Assembly: GCA_015179045.1 (NCBI GenBank)
Contig: WHUZ01000001.1
Coordinates: 2,666,001-2,730,000 of the forward strand
Reading direction: 5' to 3'
From: Kalaharituber pfeilii
Lineage: Eukaryota; Ascomycota; Pezizomycetes; Pezizales; Pezizaceae
DNA length: 64,000 nt
Part shown: one piece after another, positions 48,345-60,492 of the stretch
Layout: each line of letters starts with the position of its first letter
Numbering within the stretch: the first letter of the stretch is position 1
Notes under the pieces: generated by a model
The model's database searches: none
Seen by the model: the letters and a program-made list of their open reading frames with translations, nothing else
Told to the model about the DNA's origin: nothing
Position numbers and translations under genes: made by a program

Positions 48345-50044
48345 TTGTAGTGGGCTCCATTTGATTGACATGACAAATCGACCTCTTCTTCCTTCTGCTG
48401 GATGTTTGCAAATACTTGCTTGTCGCATTATCGACATTATTTCCTTTTATACTCTTTGCATAAACTAGGCAATGGTTATTCTATTTTCTCTATCTTTAAG
48501 TTGGTACATCATATATTTTAACACCAACAAAACCTCCAATTCTACTCTCCACAACGGAGCATTTCATGATTCCTTACAATGCCTTTCTAATCTTGATGAT
48601 TTAGCTTATCTATCAGCTACGATTTCGTCCTTTACTGTTTACATTTTTGGGGGCTATTTGTCCCGCTTCTCCTCTTGCACCCTTCTTTTTTACACCGGTA
48701 AATTCGTCTCTCCCGCCGCCTCTTGAATGACACGATTTCCTTTTTTCGTTTAATTTATTTTTTATACAGGATTTCGTTTTTCTTTTGCTTTCTTCTCATA
48801 TTATGCATTTTTGTCTGTTTCTAGGTTTATGTCGTTGTAACAAAAAGACTTATTTTAATTCATAGTATACTTCGGAGAATTACTTTTTTTTCCCCCTCCA
48901 ATTTGAAGGATAACGGGTTCATTTGCATTACCGTTCCGGTCTTTGTATTTTTTTAACTTGCTATTTCTTAAATTGGGATGATCATGCCGATAAAGTTAAG
49001 GTTGAGGTGAGGATGGTGATAATGATGAATGGACGGAATGGGATGGAATTGGGTGTGGAGAAAATAAAAGCGAATAAAAGAGAAAATCAGAGGTCAAAAA
49101 TCTGATGCCGCCTAGGGTCTTGGCATGAGACTAGATGCCGCTACCCCCTATATGAAGTCTGCCACCAGCTGAGTAATACGAGCGCAACAGACTACCAGCT
49201 CGCTTACATGCTGTGGAACGCAAGATAGGCCGGCAAAGTTTGTTCTCGTGCCCAGGGCAAAGCTTCATCTTGTGCTATTCTTATGAGTCCACGCCCTACG
49301 ACCATAGTCCGATGATATTATGGCCAGGCTCCCTTGCCATCAACCGCACTGCATCATTACAGAAGCTTTGTATAGACCAAAAGTTCCTTCTATCATCAAA
49401 TATCCAACCAGGCCAATGGGGGGCGTATATGGGCCCCACCCCACGTGCTATGGTGCTACATAATTTACTTAGAGCTTGCACTCATGTTACGTACTGCATC
49501 TAATCACCCGAACCAGAATCTGGCATACCTAGAGTTAGGCCGTGTCAGAGAGGAGAAACGAGGGAGAATATACTGTTTGGAAAAGGAGAGAGGGAGTGCT
49601 GCCACGCAGTGGGGTTACATGTGAGATAGCGGGTTTAGGGTGGGTGGTATCTGCGGAGAGTATTCGCTGATGCGTGCGCAGCGGATAGGAATAAAATATT
49701 TATGGGGAAACAGGTATGTAGAGTACATACTTTACAAAAGATGGTTGTTACATGAATGATCCAGCGCAGATAGCACTTGCGGCGTTGGACGATATTTTTC
49801 GTTGCAGGTTTGAGTGTGGGTGCTCTGATGAGATGTGAAGTAACCGACCGATGGAGGTTGAGCTCGACCTGTCGGATGGACTCCAAGGCAATGCACGTGC
49901 GGCGCACGTGGCATGCAGAGAGAATGACGTGCATGAACGGCGGACGGTGCCTAGCCGTACCCGGAAATGGCCAAAATATCCTTGTTACCTCACCAATTAT
50001 TATTAAATGAGTGCACCGCTCTCTGGTTAATGCCGTCGTGCTAA
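48345..50044. other. intergenic stretch, no gene recognised
   Basis: The first few hundred bases are the MFS 3' UTR. A copy of cttggcatgagactag is at 49119-49134, preceded by cctaggg as in the copy at 41552. Remaining open frames lack homology. Confidence 0.45.
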
Positions 50045-50240
50045 AAATAAAGTAATATTACAAACGGGTTGCCTGGTACCACTTATGATTGAATCACATG
50101 GGACCAGAGCATTATAGACCGTCTTTTAGGACGACCGTCTTCCCAGACCGGAATCGAACCGGGGCTCTCAATTCTTATCTCTCCACGGCGTAGAGACAAC
50201 AGCGATGGGTCAGTTCGGACAGTAGATCACTGCTGGTCAT
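50045..50240 (-). mobile_element. tRNA-related SINE-like element, copy 2
   Basis: On the - strand this copy reads gtggagagataagaattgag, then the B-box ggttcgattccgg (about 50145-50160), then taaaagacgg and taatgctctggtcc, and a tail rich in T (ttactttattttt). The order and wording match the copies at 19640 and 57000. No cloverleaf with a matching acceptor stem can be drawn. Confidence 0.5.
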
Positions 50241-51916
50241 CTTGTTCCTGCCACCTCCCATGGCCTATAGTCTCGCCACCACCTCACCTAGTGGATAAAA
50301 GTAGACTAATCAAACTGGGCAGGAAACCGGTAAGTAGTACCTTCCACTTGGAGGTTGCAAGTACAGTACTTCCATGAAAATCACCTATTGACGGTAGCTG
50401 TGTCGGAGGGGTACAAAGGAGACGTGTGAGGAGAGCTGGGATTCTTTTCCTGTACAACACCAAGCCACCACAAGTCAGTTGAAATATCTGCATACCTCAA
50501 CTGCTCACTTCTCCTCACAGCAGTTGTCTTTACTTCAGTACCCAAGTATACTAGTGCTGATCACTTGATTCTGTTTATCGGCCGGTGCCTTACCTACAGT
50601 GACCACCCATATGCAAAAGGAGTCTGGGCACGAGAGCAATGCGAAAGCAGACAACATTCGAAAGTTAACAGCGGTATGCTGTACTTAAGGCAGCTAAGTT
50701 CTGACTGATTATAACATACATATTGTTTAGCTGACCTTAAGGATCACAAAGGGACCATTGCTTACGTATGCACCCAGCTGCATATGGCCTATCGGCAAGC
50801 TACTGGCGGTGCGGACAACAGGGAATGTCACATCTTAGTCTTTCTTTGCCAACCGGATTGTGGTCGTTCTCCAACGTTACGCTCAGCAGGGAAGTCCCAA
50901 AAACTTTTCCTTTGAATATCCTCGGCCTGCCTCACTCGAAAAAAAACAAAAATCCCACTCCTGCAATTAATCCCTAGGGACTTGTCCCGTGCTTATATTA
51001 TGAATAATTCGAACCCTACGCCAATTCCTTCTGCGTTATATGCAGCCCGTGATCGGGGGATTCGTGTCATTGGATGCCTATCTCACTGAAACCTCTTGAC
51101 CAGTTGTGGAACTGGTATTGCATGGCTCCCAAGGATCGGTTCGATCCTTACTTCATCTCTCGAAGACTTGTCAATTCTGTACGCAGCCGATGGTACTGGT
51201 TTTTACCACTCGAGTCTAGCATAAGTTTTTCTTTCAAATTGCTAAGCGCAAGTGACATATAACTGCTAAATTCCTGTTTTTATATAATGTCCTCAAATAG
51301 GTGCGAAGACCATATCAGGATCAACTGGGGCCACAAAACAATGCACTTCTCGAGGCTGGGAACAAGGTACTGATGCACCCGACAGTCTTGTGCTTAACCT
51401 TGATCAAAAGCCACAGGATTCGGGCGTACAGAGCAAAGAGCAAAAACATAAGAGGCCTGGCATCGCCACTGCGCAACAGCCTCTGTATCACAGGGTGCCA
51501 ACAGTCTGCGACTCATCGGGTCCTCCGCCTCCTCCTTCCCCTGCTCCTAGGTCACCGTCAACACCAACAGCTATGTCACCATAGCCTGGGACTTTGGCGA
51601 CTGTGGGCCCTGAGAGCCCTTCCAAATCCCGCCACTACCCGACCCAGTCTGTAAGCTTGGGAATAAATGCCTGCACAAGGACAGCTCTGACCACTGCGGA
51701 CATCTTACAATCAGGACTGTGGAGTAGACCCCGCTGGCCTCGTTCGGTTGAGGAGTAAGTCTCCCCTTTTGTTATGGCAACTGAGCCTCTGGGATCTTTA
51801 GCTTTCCATCATAGTTTTGACACCTCGCGTTGAGCCTCTCCAGCAGCTCTTCACTCGACCCTTTTTATTTGGGGGGGGGAGTGGCTTGTTGTGGTTTATT
51901 TGAGTAAAAAATACAT
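50241..51916. other. gene-poor stretch
   Basis: About 1.7 kb with several short, unconnected open frames (for example 51001-51090, 51074-51262 and 51390-51584). I tried to join them across plausible introns and found no recognised family. It may be a decayed gene or element. Confidence 0.4.
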
Positions 51917-52090
51917 AGAGAAGGGATAAGTTCTATTGGACTCGCTCGGTGTCTTGGGAGTGCGCTATCTATTTACAAAATCCAGAAGCGCGTTCCACAT
52001 CTTTATAAAAAAGGTGAAAAGGATCATGTAGATAGAAGAACAGAATTCCCAAGATAACCGAGCGAGTCGAATAGAATTTATCTCTCCACA
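51917..52090. mobile_element. MITE with about 50-bp terminal inverted repeats
   Basis: The left end (51917-51975) reads gataagttctattggactc, then gctcgg and cttggga. The reverse complement of the right end (52090-52030) reads gataaattctattcgactc, then gctcgg and cttggga, then both carry ctatctac/ctatttac. About 174 bp in total, with no coding capacity. The same terminus occurs in the insertion inside the adenosine kinase pseudogene. Confidence 0.55.
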
Positions 52091-53066
52091 CTGTATCCTT
52101 CTTGCATCATCTAGTTTTGCACATTGGAAGTTTAGCATGGTTAGTGACCGGGTAATTGTAAGTGATGATATATTACGCCTGAAGTACGGTATTTGTCCTT
52201 GTGAGTCATTTTTGTCAACCGTATGATAGTAGAAAGAATAGGTGAACTCTGTATTCTTTAACCTTATTTTGTTACAACTGAGCAAGCTCGTGGTAACTCA
52301 TGCTACCAAGCTGAGGTTAAATCGTTTCGCGCCCAGATTTAGATGACTCTTTACCTCCTACAGGTCCTCCAGACATGACAGGTGTGGAATTTCGCAATCA
52401 TTACAATTACCCTGACGTTTCGTTCCCTTGGCCATTACAGGATGTCCCACCCATGCAAATTTATTTACACCTGGAAATTACAGGTCATACAGCATTTGCA
52501 AATGGGTTGAATGAATGAATGGTATATACATTTAGATTATAGTATAGAGGTGATAATTAATAGAACGTTTGGGGGGAGAAAAGAGAAGAATGTATTATCT
52601 CCGTCATGTTACACACATAGAAAACATCTATATACAATAGAAGCGCAGAAACCACGCCTAACACAAACATCTCCGATTAAGACATTAAGAAAAAGAAAAA
52701 GAAACAAGCATCTGACTAAACAAACACCCAAACATTGACAGAAAGAAAAGTGGGGGAAAAAAAAAAACAGAGAAAAAAAAAGGTACTTTTTCTATATCCC
52801 ACCGACCGCATCCTATGTACAGAACCCGATGAATTCCCAAGAAAAGAGAGGGAATGAAATAATGACAAGAAAAAAAGGAATTCTTCGAGAGGAGAACGTG
52901 TAGCAAATGCACATACAGGCTTTGAGTAGCATGAGAGAAGCAGAGGTTTTCTTTATAGATGGAAGTCAGAGGTAACAGAGGAATAGGTCGTACTTTCACA
53001 AAAAGAGGAGGGGTGAAGATGAATTAAAGTGTGGGCAAAGGGAGGAAAGAGGAAAAGAAAAGTGCG
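52091..53066. other. intergenic stretch
   Basis: About 1 kb, A-rich at 52680-52790, leading into the 3' UTR of MDM31 on the opposite strand. No gene was recognised. Confidence 0.5.
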
Positions 53067-55722
53067 CTACGCCAGGTTGCCCGCCATGGCCATCAACAGA
53101 GCCTGAGCCAGCAGCTGTAGACTCCACAATCCTACTTTTCGGAATCGGCGACGGCGAGCTTGGCGGTCCATCACATGGGCGGCGAACGCTTCGTACATCT
53201 AGATAAGAGAGAGTGGTTAGCATTCCTGTGATTTCCTAAGGGAATGAGAGAGTTTTAGTAGAGTTATGGGAGCAAACCTCAGCGGAGAGATCATCCATCA
53301 AGCCGCTGTCATAGATGGTCCAACTTCCATCAAACTCGCTGGTGCGCTTGATGACGCGGCAGTTGATGGGGATGTATGTGTGTCTTGAGTTTATGTATGC
53401 GACGATGGGTCGAATGAGGGCAGAGTTGACGTATGATAAGTCTTTAGTGAAGAGAGGAACCGCCGCTCGCACGGACTGGAGTTGGAGGTGAAGATCGAGA
53501 ACGATGAAGGGGTCATTGATGTCGATGGCAGTTTGGGTAGAGGAGGTGGGAGAGGATATATATCCTGGGGGTGAGCCTGATAGTGGTGGAGGGAGACGAA
53601 TAGATGGCGGCGGTGGGGTGGCGGCTGGATAATTGACTTGAAAAGGTTTTGAATTGACGCGAGTGAATCGTATGAATGTTCTTGGGACGCCACGGTCTTC
53701 TCCACACGATCCACAATCTCCTGCACGACTTTTCCAAACGCGAGTTCGTCGGTGTCTTCAGGGAAGAGGATGTCTGCAACAATGTCGACGTGCCCGCGCT
53801 CAATCCAGCCAAAGGGACCTTCAACACCACAGTTAAGATGGTCGATTGCTAATCCATCAATCCGGAGACGGCTCATCTTCTTCCACGTCAGCTTACTGCC
53901 GGAGCCGTTATTGTCGGAAAGAAGTTGCTGGGATGGAGATATTCCGTGCGACTGTCTTGGATGAATCGTGAAGAGTGAATCGTCATAAGAGCCACTAACG
54001 TTATTTGCGGAAAGGAAGTCATAAAACAGCCATTGCTTGCGGAGTTGAGGAAGATCGCAGTTGAAGATACTTATGGAAAAGGGCCGGAAACCGTCAGGTT
54101 GGTAGACTGTGACGAGGAGGTCTTCCAGCTTAAATGATTCGATAGCGAAGTCTCCAGGTTGATGTACATATTTGTACGAACGGGGATCAACGCCCTCCTC
54201 CCAACGCACGTGCGTCCTATCCACCACACCCCGCACGCCCTTCACCTCCACGTCCTTCAAAAGCCCTTTCCCGTTCATCCATCGAGCGAAAGAAAGTGTA
54301 ACAGCAATCTCGTCAATCGTAACGTCAAACTGCGTATAATTTGTATCCTCATCCTCGTCTTCTCCAGGTGGTTTTCCCTTCTCTGCATTTTGGGCAGCAG
54401 CAGCAACTGCCGCAGCGGTAGCTGATGATCCCTTTTGGACGTTCCGTTTAGACTTATCTCTGAGATTTCCAGGCCGGCGGGAAGCAAAGACGTTTTTGAA
54501 GGATATTCGACCATCTTTCCAGCGTGGCACAATTGCGGATTCGAAGACCACTCGTACGCCAGTTTCTCCTGTGAGGTAGTTTCCAACCAAACTAGCTAGG
54601 TTCTCTGTAATAGTATGGTCAGCAAAAGTGGGATATATATAGACTGAAAACCAACAGACCTTGGGCATACACAGTATTTGCAAGGAGTATAACAATTGAG
54701 AAAAAAGTCGTCGTTCCCAACACAATCCATATAATATGCCCAACAACTAACCACTGCAATAACGCTAAGATCTCTTCCAGGTTGTATGGTCTCATCTGCC
54801 GAATCAACGCCCACTTTGCCCGGATCCTGAACCTAGCAAACATAGAAGTAGCAGCAGCAAGCATTTGATCCTTCGTAGGCCGATGTATCTGAGCAATTCT
54901 TCCCAATATTCCAGAATCTGGATTAGATGTTGTAGAGTTTGTCTCTGCCGTAGTATTTAAGTTGGTCTTCCCATTAGGCCTTCCATTGCCTCGCCTGCCA
55001 CCATTGCTACCCCCAGGTACACCGTTACCATCTCCTCTACCATTATGGCTACCACCAGAGCCGTTCGATGAGCTTCCTCCAGGAGGCCTTGGGAGGTTAG
55101 CTCCAGGACCGTCGCCTGCAGCACTGTTGCGAGCTGGTGCTGATAAACGAGAACGACGGGTCGGTTGGATCCCTCTCCTTCCAGGTGGTAATGATGCGAG
55201 TCTACTTCGAGGTGTATATTTCAATGTCCCATTCGCCAGTGCACCTAGAAGCCGTTTACCAAGCTCAATGTTCTTGCGATGAAGGTCATGGCTCCGCCCG
55301 CATTGGGTGCAGGCCCCCGATTCGTCTTTAGCAGCAGAGACAACAGCGTTAGCTGTGAGGGCAGGTGGGGGGGTCAGCACAATCCGACTTGCTGGCGTAG
55401 AGTGATTTAAAGTTCCCTGAAATGCAAAGGACCTTGTTTGAAACGTGCGGAGTGAGGCGACGCTGGTGAGGAGAATTGGCGAGAAACGCACCGCAGCAGT
55501 CGGCCATCCATCACCAGTGTGTAGGGACCAAGACCGCTGCAACAAACGAAGCGGCCGCGATAAGTGGAAAACCGAGTGGGCCTGATGTTGGCGAGTAAGG
55601 ACGCCGAGCACTTGATACGGCGTTCTCCAATGCCTACCGAACCCACGCCCAGAAGCGGATGCAAATGAGGCTGCGATATCCGGAAGAGCCCCGCGAAATT
55701 TGCGTAATGCCGCGGAGCTCAT
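53067..55722 (-). CDS. MDM31: Mitochondrial inner-membrane protein Mdm31/Mdm32, with apparent one-base frameshift
   Basis: Three exons read leftwards (55722-54660, 54604-53278, 53198-53067). The N-terminus is Arg/Ser-rich, like a mitochondrial presequence, then comes a Gly/Asn-rich linker and a membrane segment near ILALLQWLVVGHIIWIVLG. Family landmarks follow: ENLASLVGNYLTGETGVRVV, VPRWKDGRISFKNV, LKDVEVKGVRGVVDRTHVRW, IERGHVDIVADILFP, then AAVPLFTKDLSYVNSALIRP, YINSRHTYIPINCRVIKR, FDGSWTIYDSGLMDDLS and the C-terminal RKVGLWSLQLLAQALLMAMA. Between the last two blocks the frame shifts in a Pro-rich spacer near 53610-53625. The total is one base short of a multiple of three, as if a C were lost from a C run. 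An intron could also repair it but would cut conserved sequence. Mdm31/32 maintain mitochondrial shape and DNA inheritance. Confidence 0.85.
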
Positions 55723-56999
55723 CAGGAAGCAGGGGTACGGGGGGAGGGGGGTGCGGGGGGGGGAGGTGCGGGAGAGGGGCTAAGTTGTGAAGAATCTCAT
55801 GAGTGGATAGCGGCGGGGGCGAGGGAGGACATGCGGGGCGGGCGGTGTTGGTGCGGCGAGGGCGCGCCGGTGGGGGGCGGGGGGCGCGCGGGAGGGTCGG
55901 CGACGGCCTGGTGCGAAAGCAGGCGAGCGGGTGCGGAGCGTCACGTGCAAGACTGTCACGTGTGAGGTGGAACTGCTCTGGCAGAAGGTTCTTACCTTAG
56001 TTAGTAAGCTGTCTTTTTTCCGAGACTAATGCTGGTGGTGGTGGTGTTCGCTCAACCGGCCTAGCTTGGTGATTAGTGATGGAGGTTACAACAAGCAGCC
56101 CGTGGAAAGAGATAGAATAGGATGAGGGGCCCTGGTGCGATTCCGGAGGGCTGTCCAATATCGTATTCTCGAAAAGATGGAATCGGTTTTGGTTTTTGGC
56201 CGTGCAGCCCTAAGACACCAGAGATGTGAGATAAACCCCAGAACTAGTAGTGAGAGCATGAATATGCTCCATATATCGCGACCGCCCAACTTTGACCAAT
56301 ACCATATGCCAATATGGCGATAGTTTCCAATGTTTTGAATTTGTGGGAAAAAAACTGGCTACAAAGCGGAATTTCACTTTCAGTTAAAGATATATAAAAA
56401 GGTACTGTAGGACACGGCAGTTCATTATAATACGTAGTGCCATTTGGATTATGGTCATTATGTAACATGACAAAAAACTGGCCTAGACAACCAACGACTA
56501 TTCACAATCACAGGACCTAAAATTTGGAAAATTATTTATTGAGCTTGGAAAGAAGCGATACCAGAGTGGCTTGACTATTGTGGGATTATCCATTCTGGAT
56601 GCCAGAACAGGGCTTATTGATTTTAGTGTGCGGCGGTTCACAGATACTTAATATTGCTTTTAGCGACATCAATCCCATTGAGCCGCTTGAAGAACATTGA
56701 TGAAGCTAAAAATGTGCAGGCATTGTTAGAAGAAGAGGAAAGACTGGATTAAATAAATATGATGTATGGGGTGGATAGGGTGGTAAGGTAGAGGGGAAAG
56801 TGATGGTAATGGTAGTTGGTGGAAGGGTATGGGATGCTGTTGTGGCTGCCGGAGGGAAGGAGGGGGGAGAGAGGGGGGAGAGAGGGGGGAGGAAGGGAAC
56901 GGAGATGCTGAGGGGGAGATACGATTGAGAGGGTCGGGGGAGGAGTTTTAAGCTTTTTTCTGCTTCTGTGAATTGATTTATGCCTTAGTTGAAGTCAGG
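55723..56999. other. intergenic stretch, GC-rich then GA-rich
   Basis: The first 250 bases are G-rich (MDM31 promoter side). A purine-rich tandem array with gagagggggga-type units lies at 56850-56890. No gene was recognised. Confidence 0.5.
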
Positions 57000-57180
57000 T
57001 GTCTCGCTAGAGAGACACCATGGAGAGGTTTAGAATTGAGGACCCTGGTTCGATTCTCATGTTAAGCTTGGACGAGGATTGTCCAGTAGCTTGGAGGTAA
57101 ATAAGATGGATTGTAATGCTCCGGTTCCAACGATGATTTCTTGGGAGTTGGAACCGGTGCAAGTCGTTTTAATTTTTTGC
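57000..57180 (+). mobile_element. tRNA-related SINE-like element, copy 3
   Basis: It contains atggagaggtttagaattgag, the B-box ggttcgattctc near 57048-57060, then agatggattgtaatgctcc and a hairpin with an 11-bp stem (ccggttccaac / gttggaaccgg), followed by a T-rich tail (ttttaattttttg). It matches the copies at 19640 (+) and 50045 (-). The hairpin before the tail is best preserved here. Confidence 0.5.
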
Positions 57181-59113
57181 TGTGCATGAATTATTCCCAA
57201 AGAAACCAAATATCAGGTCACAGTTTAAGTAAACTTAGCTCGGGAAATATGCCCCATATATCGCTATTGTTCAACTCGGTCTAATACACCTAGTACACCA
57301 AACTAAACCTACTTTATGTCTGATGCTGACCTAATATGTATATTAGTATGTAAGCCTGCATTCTATTACCCTGATTTCACCACTATTTCCAAACATCCAT
57401 GAACTCTCACAGTACTCACATCATTACCAAACTTGGTACACAGGACGTTGGGTATATGTTGACGCATAATTGAGCGCCTCATCAATCTAGCTACTCTACT
57501 GCATGAAATATTAGATTTGTAGACGTATACTTTTTTTTTAACAGGCGTAAGAGAGCGGAGAATTCTTTTTCGTAGCTGCATTAGATGGTATTAGTTGTAG
57601 CTGATTTGGCAAGAATGGACAAATGGGTCTTCAAAGTATTATACCGTATTATTCAGGATCAGTACATTGCTTATAGTGATTTCCATATGATAGGATCTTT
57701 GATCAAGATGGGATGGAAACACCTACCTGAAACTTGACGGTTGATGCGCCATGCAGTAGAAATTGGTACATAAGGGATATTCAGGGCTTTTTTGACCTAT
57801 ATTTTCATTTCTTTTTTCCTGATTTCTTTTGATTATTCCTCGCATGATCGGGATGGCTTGGATACAGTTGAGCAGGCGAAGCTCCCCCCCAATTACCTTC
57901 ACCACCTCTTGGCATCTCGTCACAGGTTAGGACTAAGAGTACTTCACATTAGTCTGGTTGCAGGGTGGAACCAAGTGGTAATGCCGAACAGACCACCAAG
58001 TTTCCTCGAATTTCGTTTCGGAGCCGGAACTGGGGCGTATTGTGTCCATTTCAATAACGTAAATGGCCTATAGGCAATGCCGAGTGGCACTAAGTGAGCT
58101 AGCTACTAGAGTACTAGTACAATCCATTATCTTTTTATTTTGTGTATCTTTCTTTAAGCTGAAAATATGGGCGTGTCGTGTCATATTCACGACATTTAGT
58201 ATAAGGGTCTTGCTATGAGATCAGATTTATGCTCAAGCGCGTGAAGTATGATATGTAGCCTAACAAGTAGTGCGCTAGTTCTTGTTAGCGGAAAGTCGTG
58301 CCAACCAGAACTGGTGCTACGCGCGCCTTCTGACTAGTCTTTGTGGCCATGGAATCGTATGATAAGTCTAGACCTTGGCATGAGGAAGCTGCCAGCTGCT
58401 TACCCAGATCGTGGATTTCACGTGCATTTAAACACAGATACTACTGCGTCATAACTCGTGGCCTCTGCTCCTTCTAAGAAAAAGCAAATTAAGATTCCTG
58501 GATGCATTCCGTATGTAAAAACAAAAGTAAATGATGCGGAGTACAAAGTCCGATTTAATTGCAAGATAATAAGAACGCTGTGAGAGATCGCGATTGATTG
58601 AGTTGCATTGCACGCTGCAGTAAGCTGAAAGAAACTGCATTTCCGCACTCAGACGCTGCGAAAATTGAGCATTCTACAGGCCACTTCATGTTTCGCAAGT
58701 TATAGCTATAGTAGAGGATTCTTGCTGATACCAAGGGGCTTTTTGTGCTGTAGTTTGTGCTAAAAACAAAACAAAACTTTGAGGTCATTCTCACCATTGC
58801 ACGGACAAATTCGGGTATTGTAGATGTATTCAATTATCAGGAATCGGTGTCAAATGCAAGATTTTTACAAAAGGTTCAAGTAAGAAGACGGCAAGTAGAT
58901 AGGATGCCCTTATGAAACAACAAAATAGAGCTAAGTGAGGACGAAATGAGAAAGGTTCTACTTCCATCAACCAGCAATACAATAACAACGTACGGGACCG
59001 AAAGTACCCATGGTATACTCCATTCGGCCTATTGCTAGAAAATAATAGGCCGTCAAAGTCACTCTATTCTAGGACAACTCCATCAGGATCATGCGGTCTC
59101 TTCCATCGCTCTA
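57181..59113. other. intergenic stretch
   Basis: About 1.9 kb without a recognised gene. Partial copies of the cttggcatgag motif are near 58209 and 58374. The last part is the 3' UTR of UBC13. Confidence 0.45.
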
Positions 59114-59790
59114 CTAAACAATAGCATGTGTTCGAGTCCATTCCCTAGCTATAATTTGCTTCAGAGTCAGTTTCAAATTCTTTCACATCGTTTCCCTGTT
59201 ATAGTGATTACCAGTTTCAATCGCAGCCTTCTCATCCTCCTTCCATCTCTGTGCTACATCATTTGCAAGAGGATCATCTGGATTTGGTGCGCCGAGCAGG
59301 GCTTGGATGCTCAGGAGAATCGTGCGAATTTGTAATGCAGGTGACCAGTTGTTTTTCAAGACATCTAGACAAATCCTCCCCAATCTATCAATGTTGGGGT
59401 GGTATATTTTGGTCAAAAATCTGATTTTTGGAGGCGTCATCGGATAGTCTTCTGGGAGAAAAAGCTCAAGTCGAAAAATGCCGCCTGTACACAAGGTTAA
59501 GAGACTAGATGGTCAACCAAATGAAGGCTAGAGGGGGAATGAGGAAATTAACAAGAACCTTCGTATGGTGATGAGGCAGGGCCATGGATAGTAACATCGA
59601 AATATCGAAGATTATCCTCATGAGGTATTGCATTTATTCCTGGAACCCTGTAGTAATCAATCGATTAGCTCTCTAAGTGACTCCCGCTGGCTCGATAGCG
59701 AAATAGTATCAAGAGAAGCAAAAAGCTAAAAACATACGGGTCTGCAACTAAACGTTCGGTCTCCTTGATAATACGTTTGGGTAGGGCCAT
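59114..59790 (-). CDS. UBC13: Ubiquitin-conjugating enzyme E2 Ubc13
   Basis: Four exons read leftwards (59790-59738, 59647-59559, 59484-59212, 59148-59114) give 149 residues. The sequence starts [20 protein letters not shown] and contains the E2 core: [38 protein letters not shown], the HPN motif at residues 76-78 and the catalytic Cys86 in [20 protein letters not shown]. It ends [10 protein letters not shown]. Ubc13 pairs with an Mms2-type variant to build K63-linked chains, mainly on PCNA during DNA-damage tolerance. The Ile-Cys-Leu-Asp-Val context and the Met-Thr-Pro-Pro-Lys loop distinguish Ubc13 from Ubc4/5. The last intron acceptor was chosen so that the C-terminus reads IETAREWTR, as in the family. 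All splice phases agree. Confidence 0.93.
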
Positions 59791-60492
59791 CTAGTTCAAA
59801 CAAAATATAGGTTTGGAAATTTCTTCCTTTCGCAGACTCGAGGAAGGGCAAAGGATCGAATTACGGCGTCTGGACAAGGGCTTATTTGATAAAGCTAGAC
59901 TCAGAGAAAAATTAGGTAAGTTCATGCTTTCTTTATTTTTTGTTTGATCGCCGGATATATGGAATCGGGATGATGTGTGCGTCGTGAGAAAAGTGGGGGG
60001 GAGGGGGGGGGGTTGGAGACTCCGAATATGGGAAGGTTAGGAGAGTACTTTCGTAATATCCAGTTATTCCGAGAATCTGTCAGGGGCCTAGAGAGCAAAC
60101 AGGCCGTTGAAAGGATGAGGGCTCTTGTCTCCTGCTTGCGGTGAGCTCGTTGCTGCGAATTATTGTTATGCTTGGACTGACAGCTGCAGAGGTTGAATGC
60201 TGGGACAGAAGTGGGACGTGGGGGGTAGGAGAGTAATGGGCAGTGACAGGGAGGGGCCTGCTTAGTGATGGAGCTTCGGCTTGTATCATACCAACCAAAG
60301 TAAAAGTGCTGTACTCGAGCTGGTTACGAGACTAGTACTCGAGTACTTAATAAGGCTTGGCTACGGCGCAGTACTCGAGTACATACCACTATGAATAGAG
60401 CCAAATGGAGTTGTAATAAGCACTGGCACGAGCTCACCTGAGCAGCAACATACCCGCACAGCACTTAAGGACCGCCTCCCCCCAGCCCTGCG
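59791..60492. other. divergent promoter region of UBC13 and COG6
   Basis: About 0.7 kb. It contains a G run at about 59996-60013 and three copies of the palindrome-like gtactcgag (60311-60380) with a ggttacgagactag motif between them at 60322-60335. No gene was recognised. Confidence 0.5.

Noticed and set aside
50140..50210. Possible tRNA or 18S rRNA fragment on - strand (ccggttcgattccgg)
   Set aside because: No matching 5' acceptor strand and the flanks do not continue as rRNA; they continue as the other two SINE-like copies.
50990..51600. Decayed or multi-exon gene around DPYFISRRLVNSVRSRW
   Set aside because: Frames could not be joined with consistent splice phases and no family resemblance was found.
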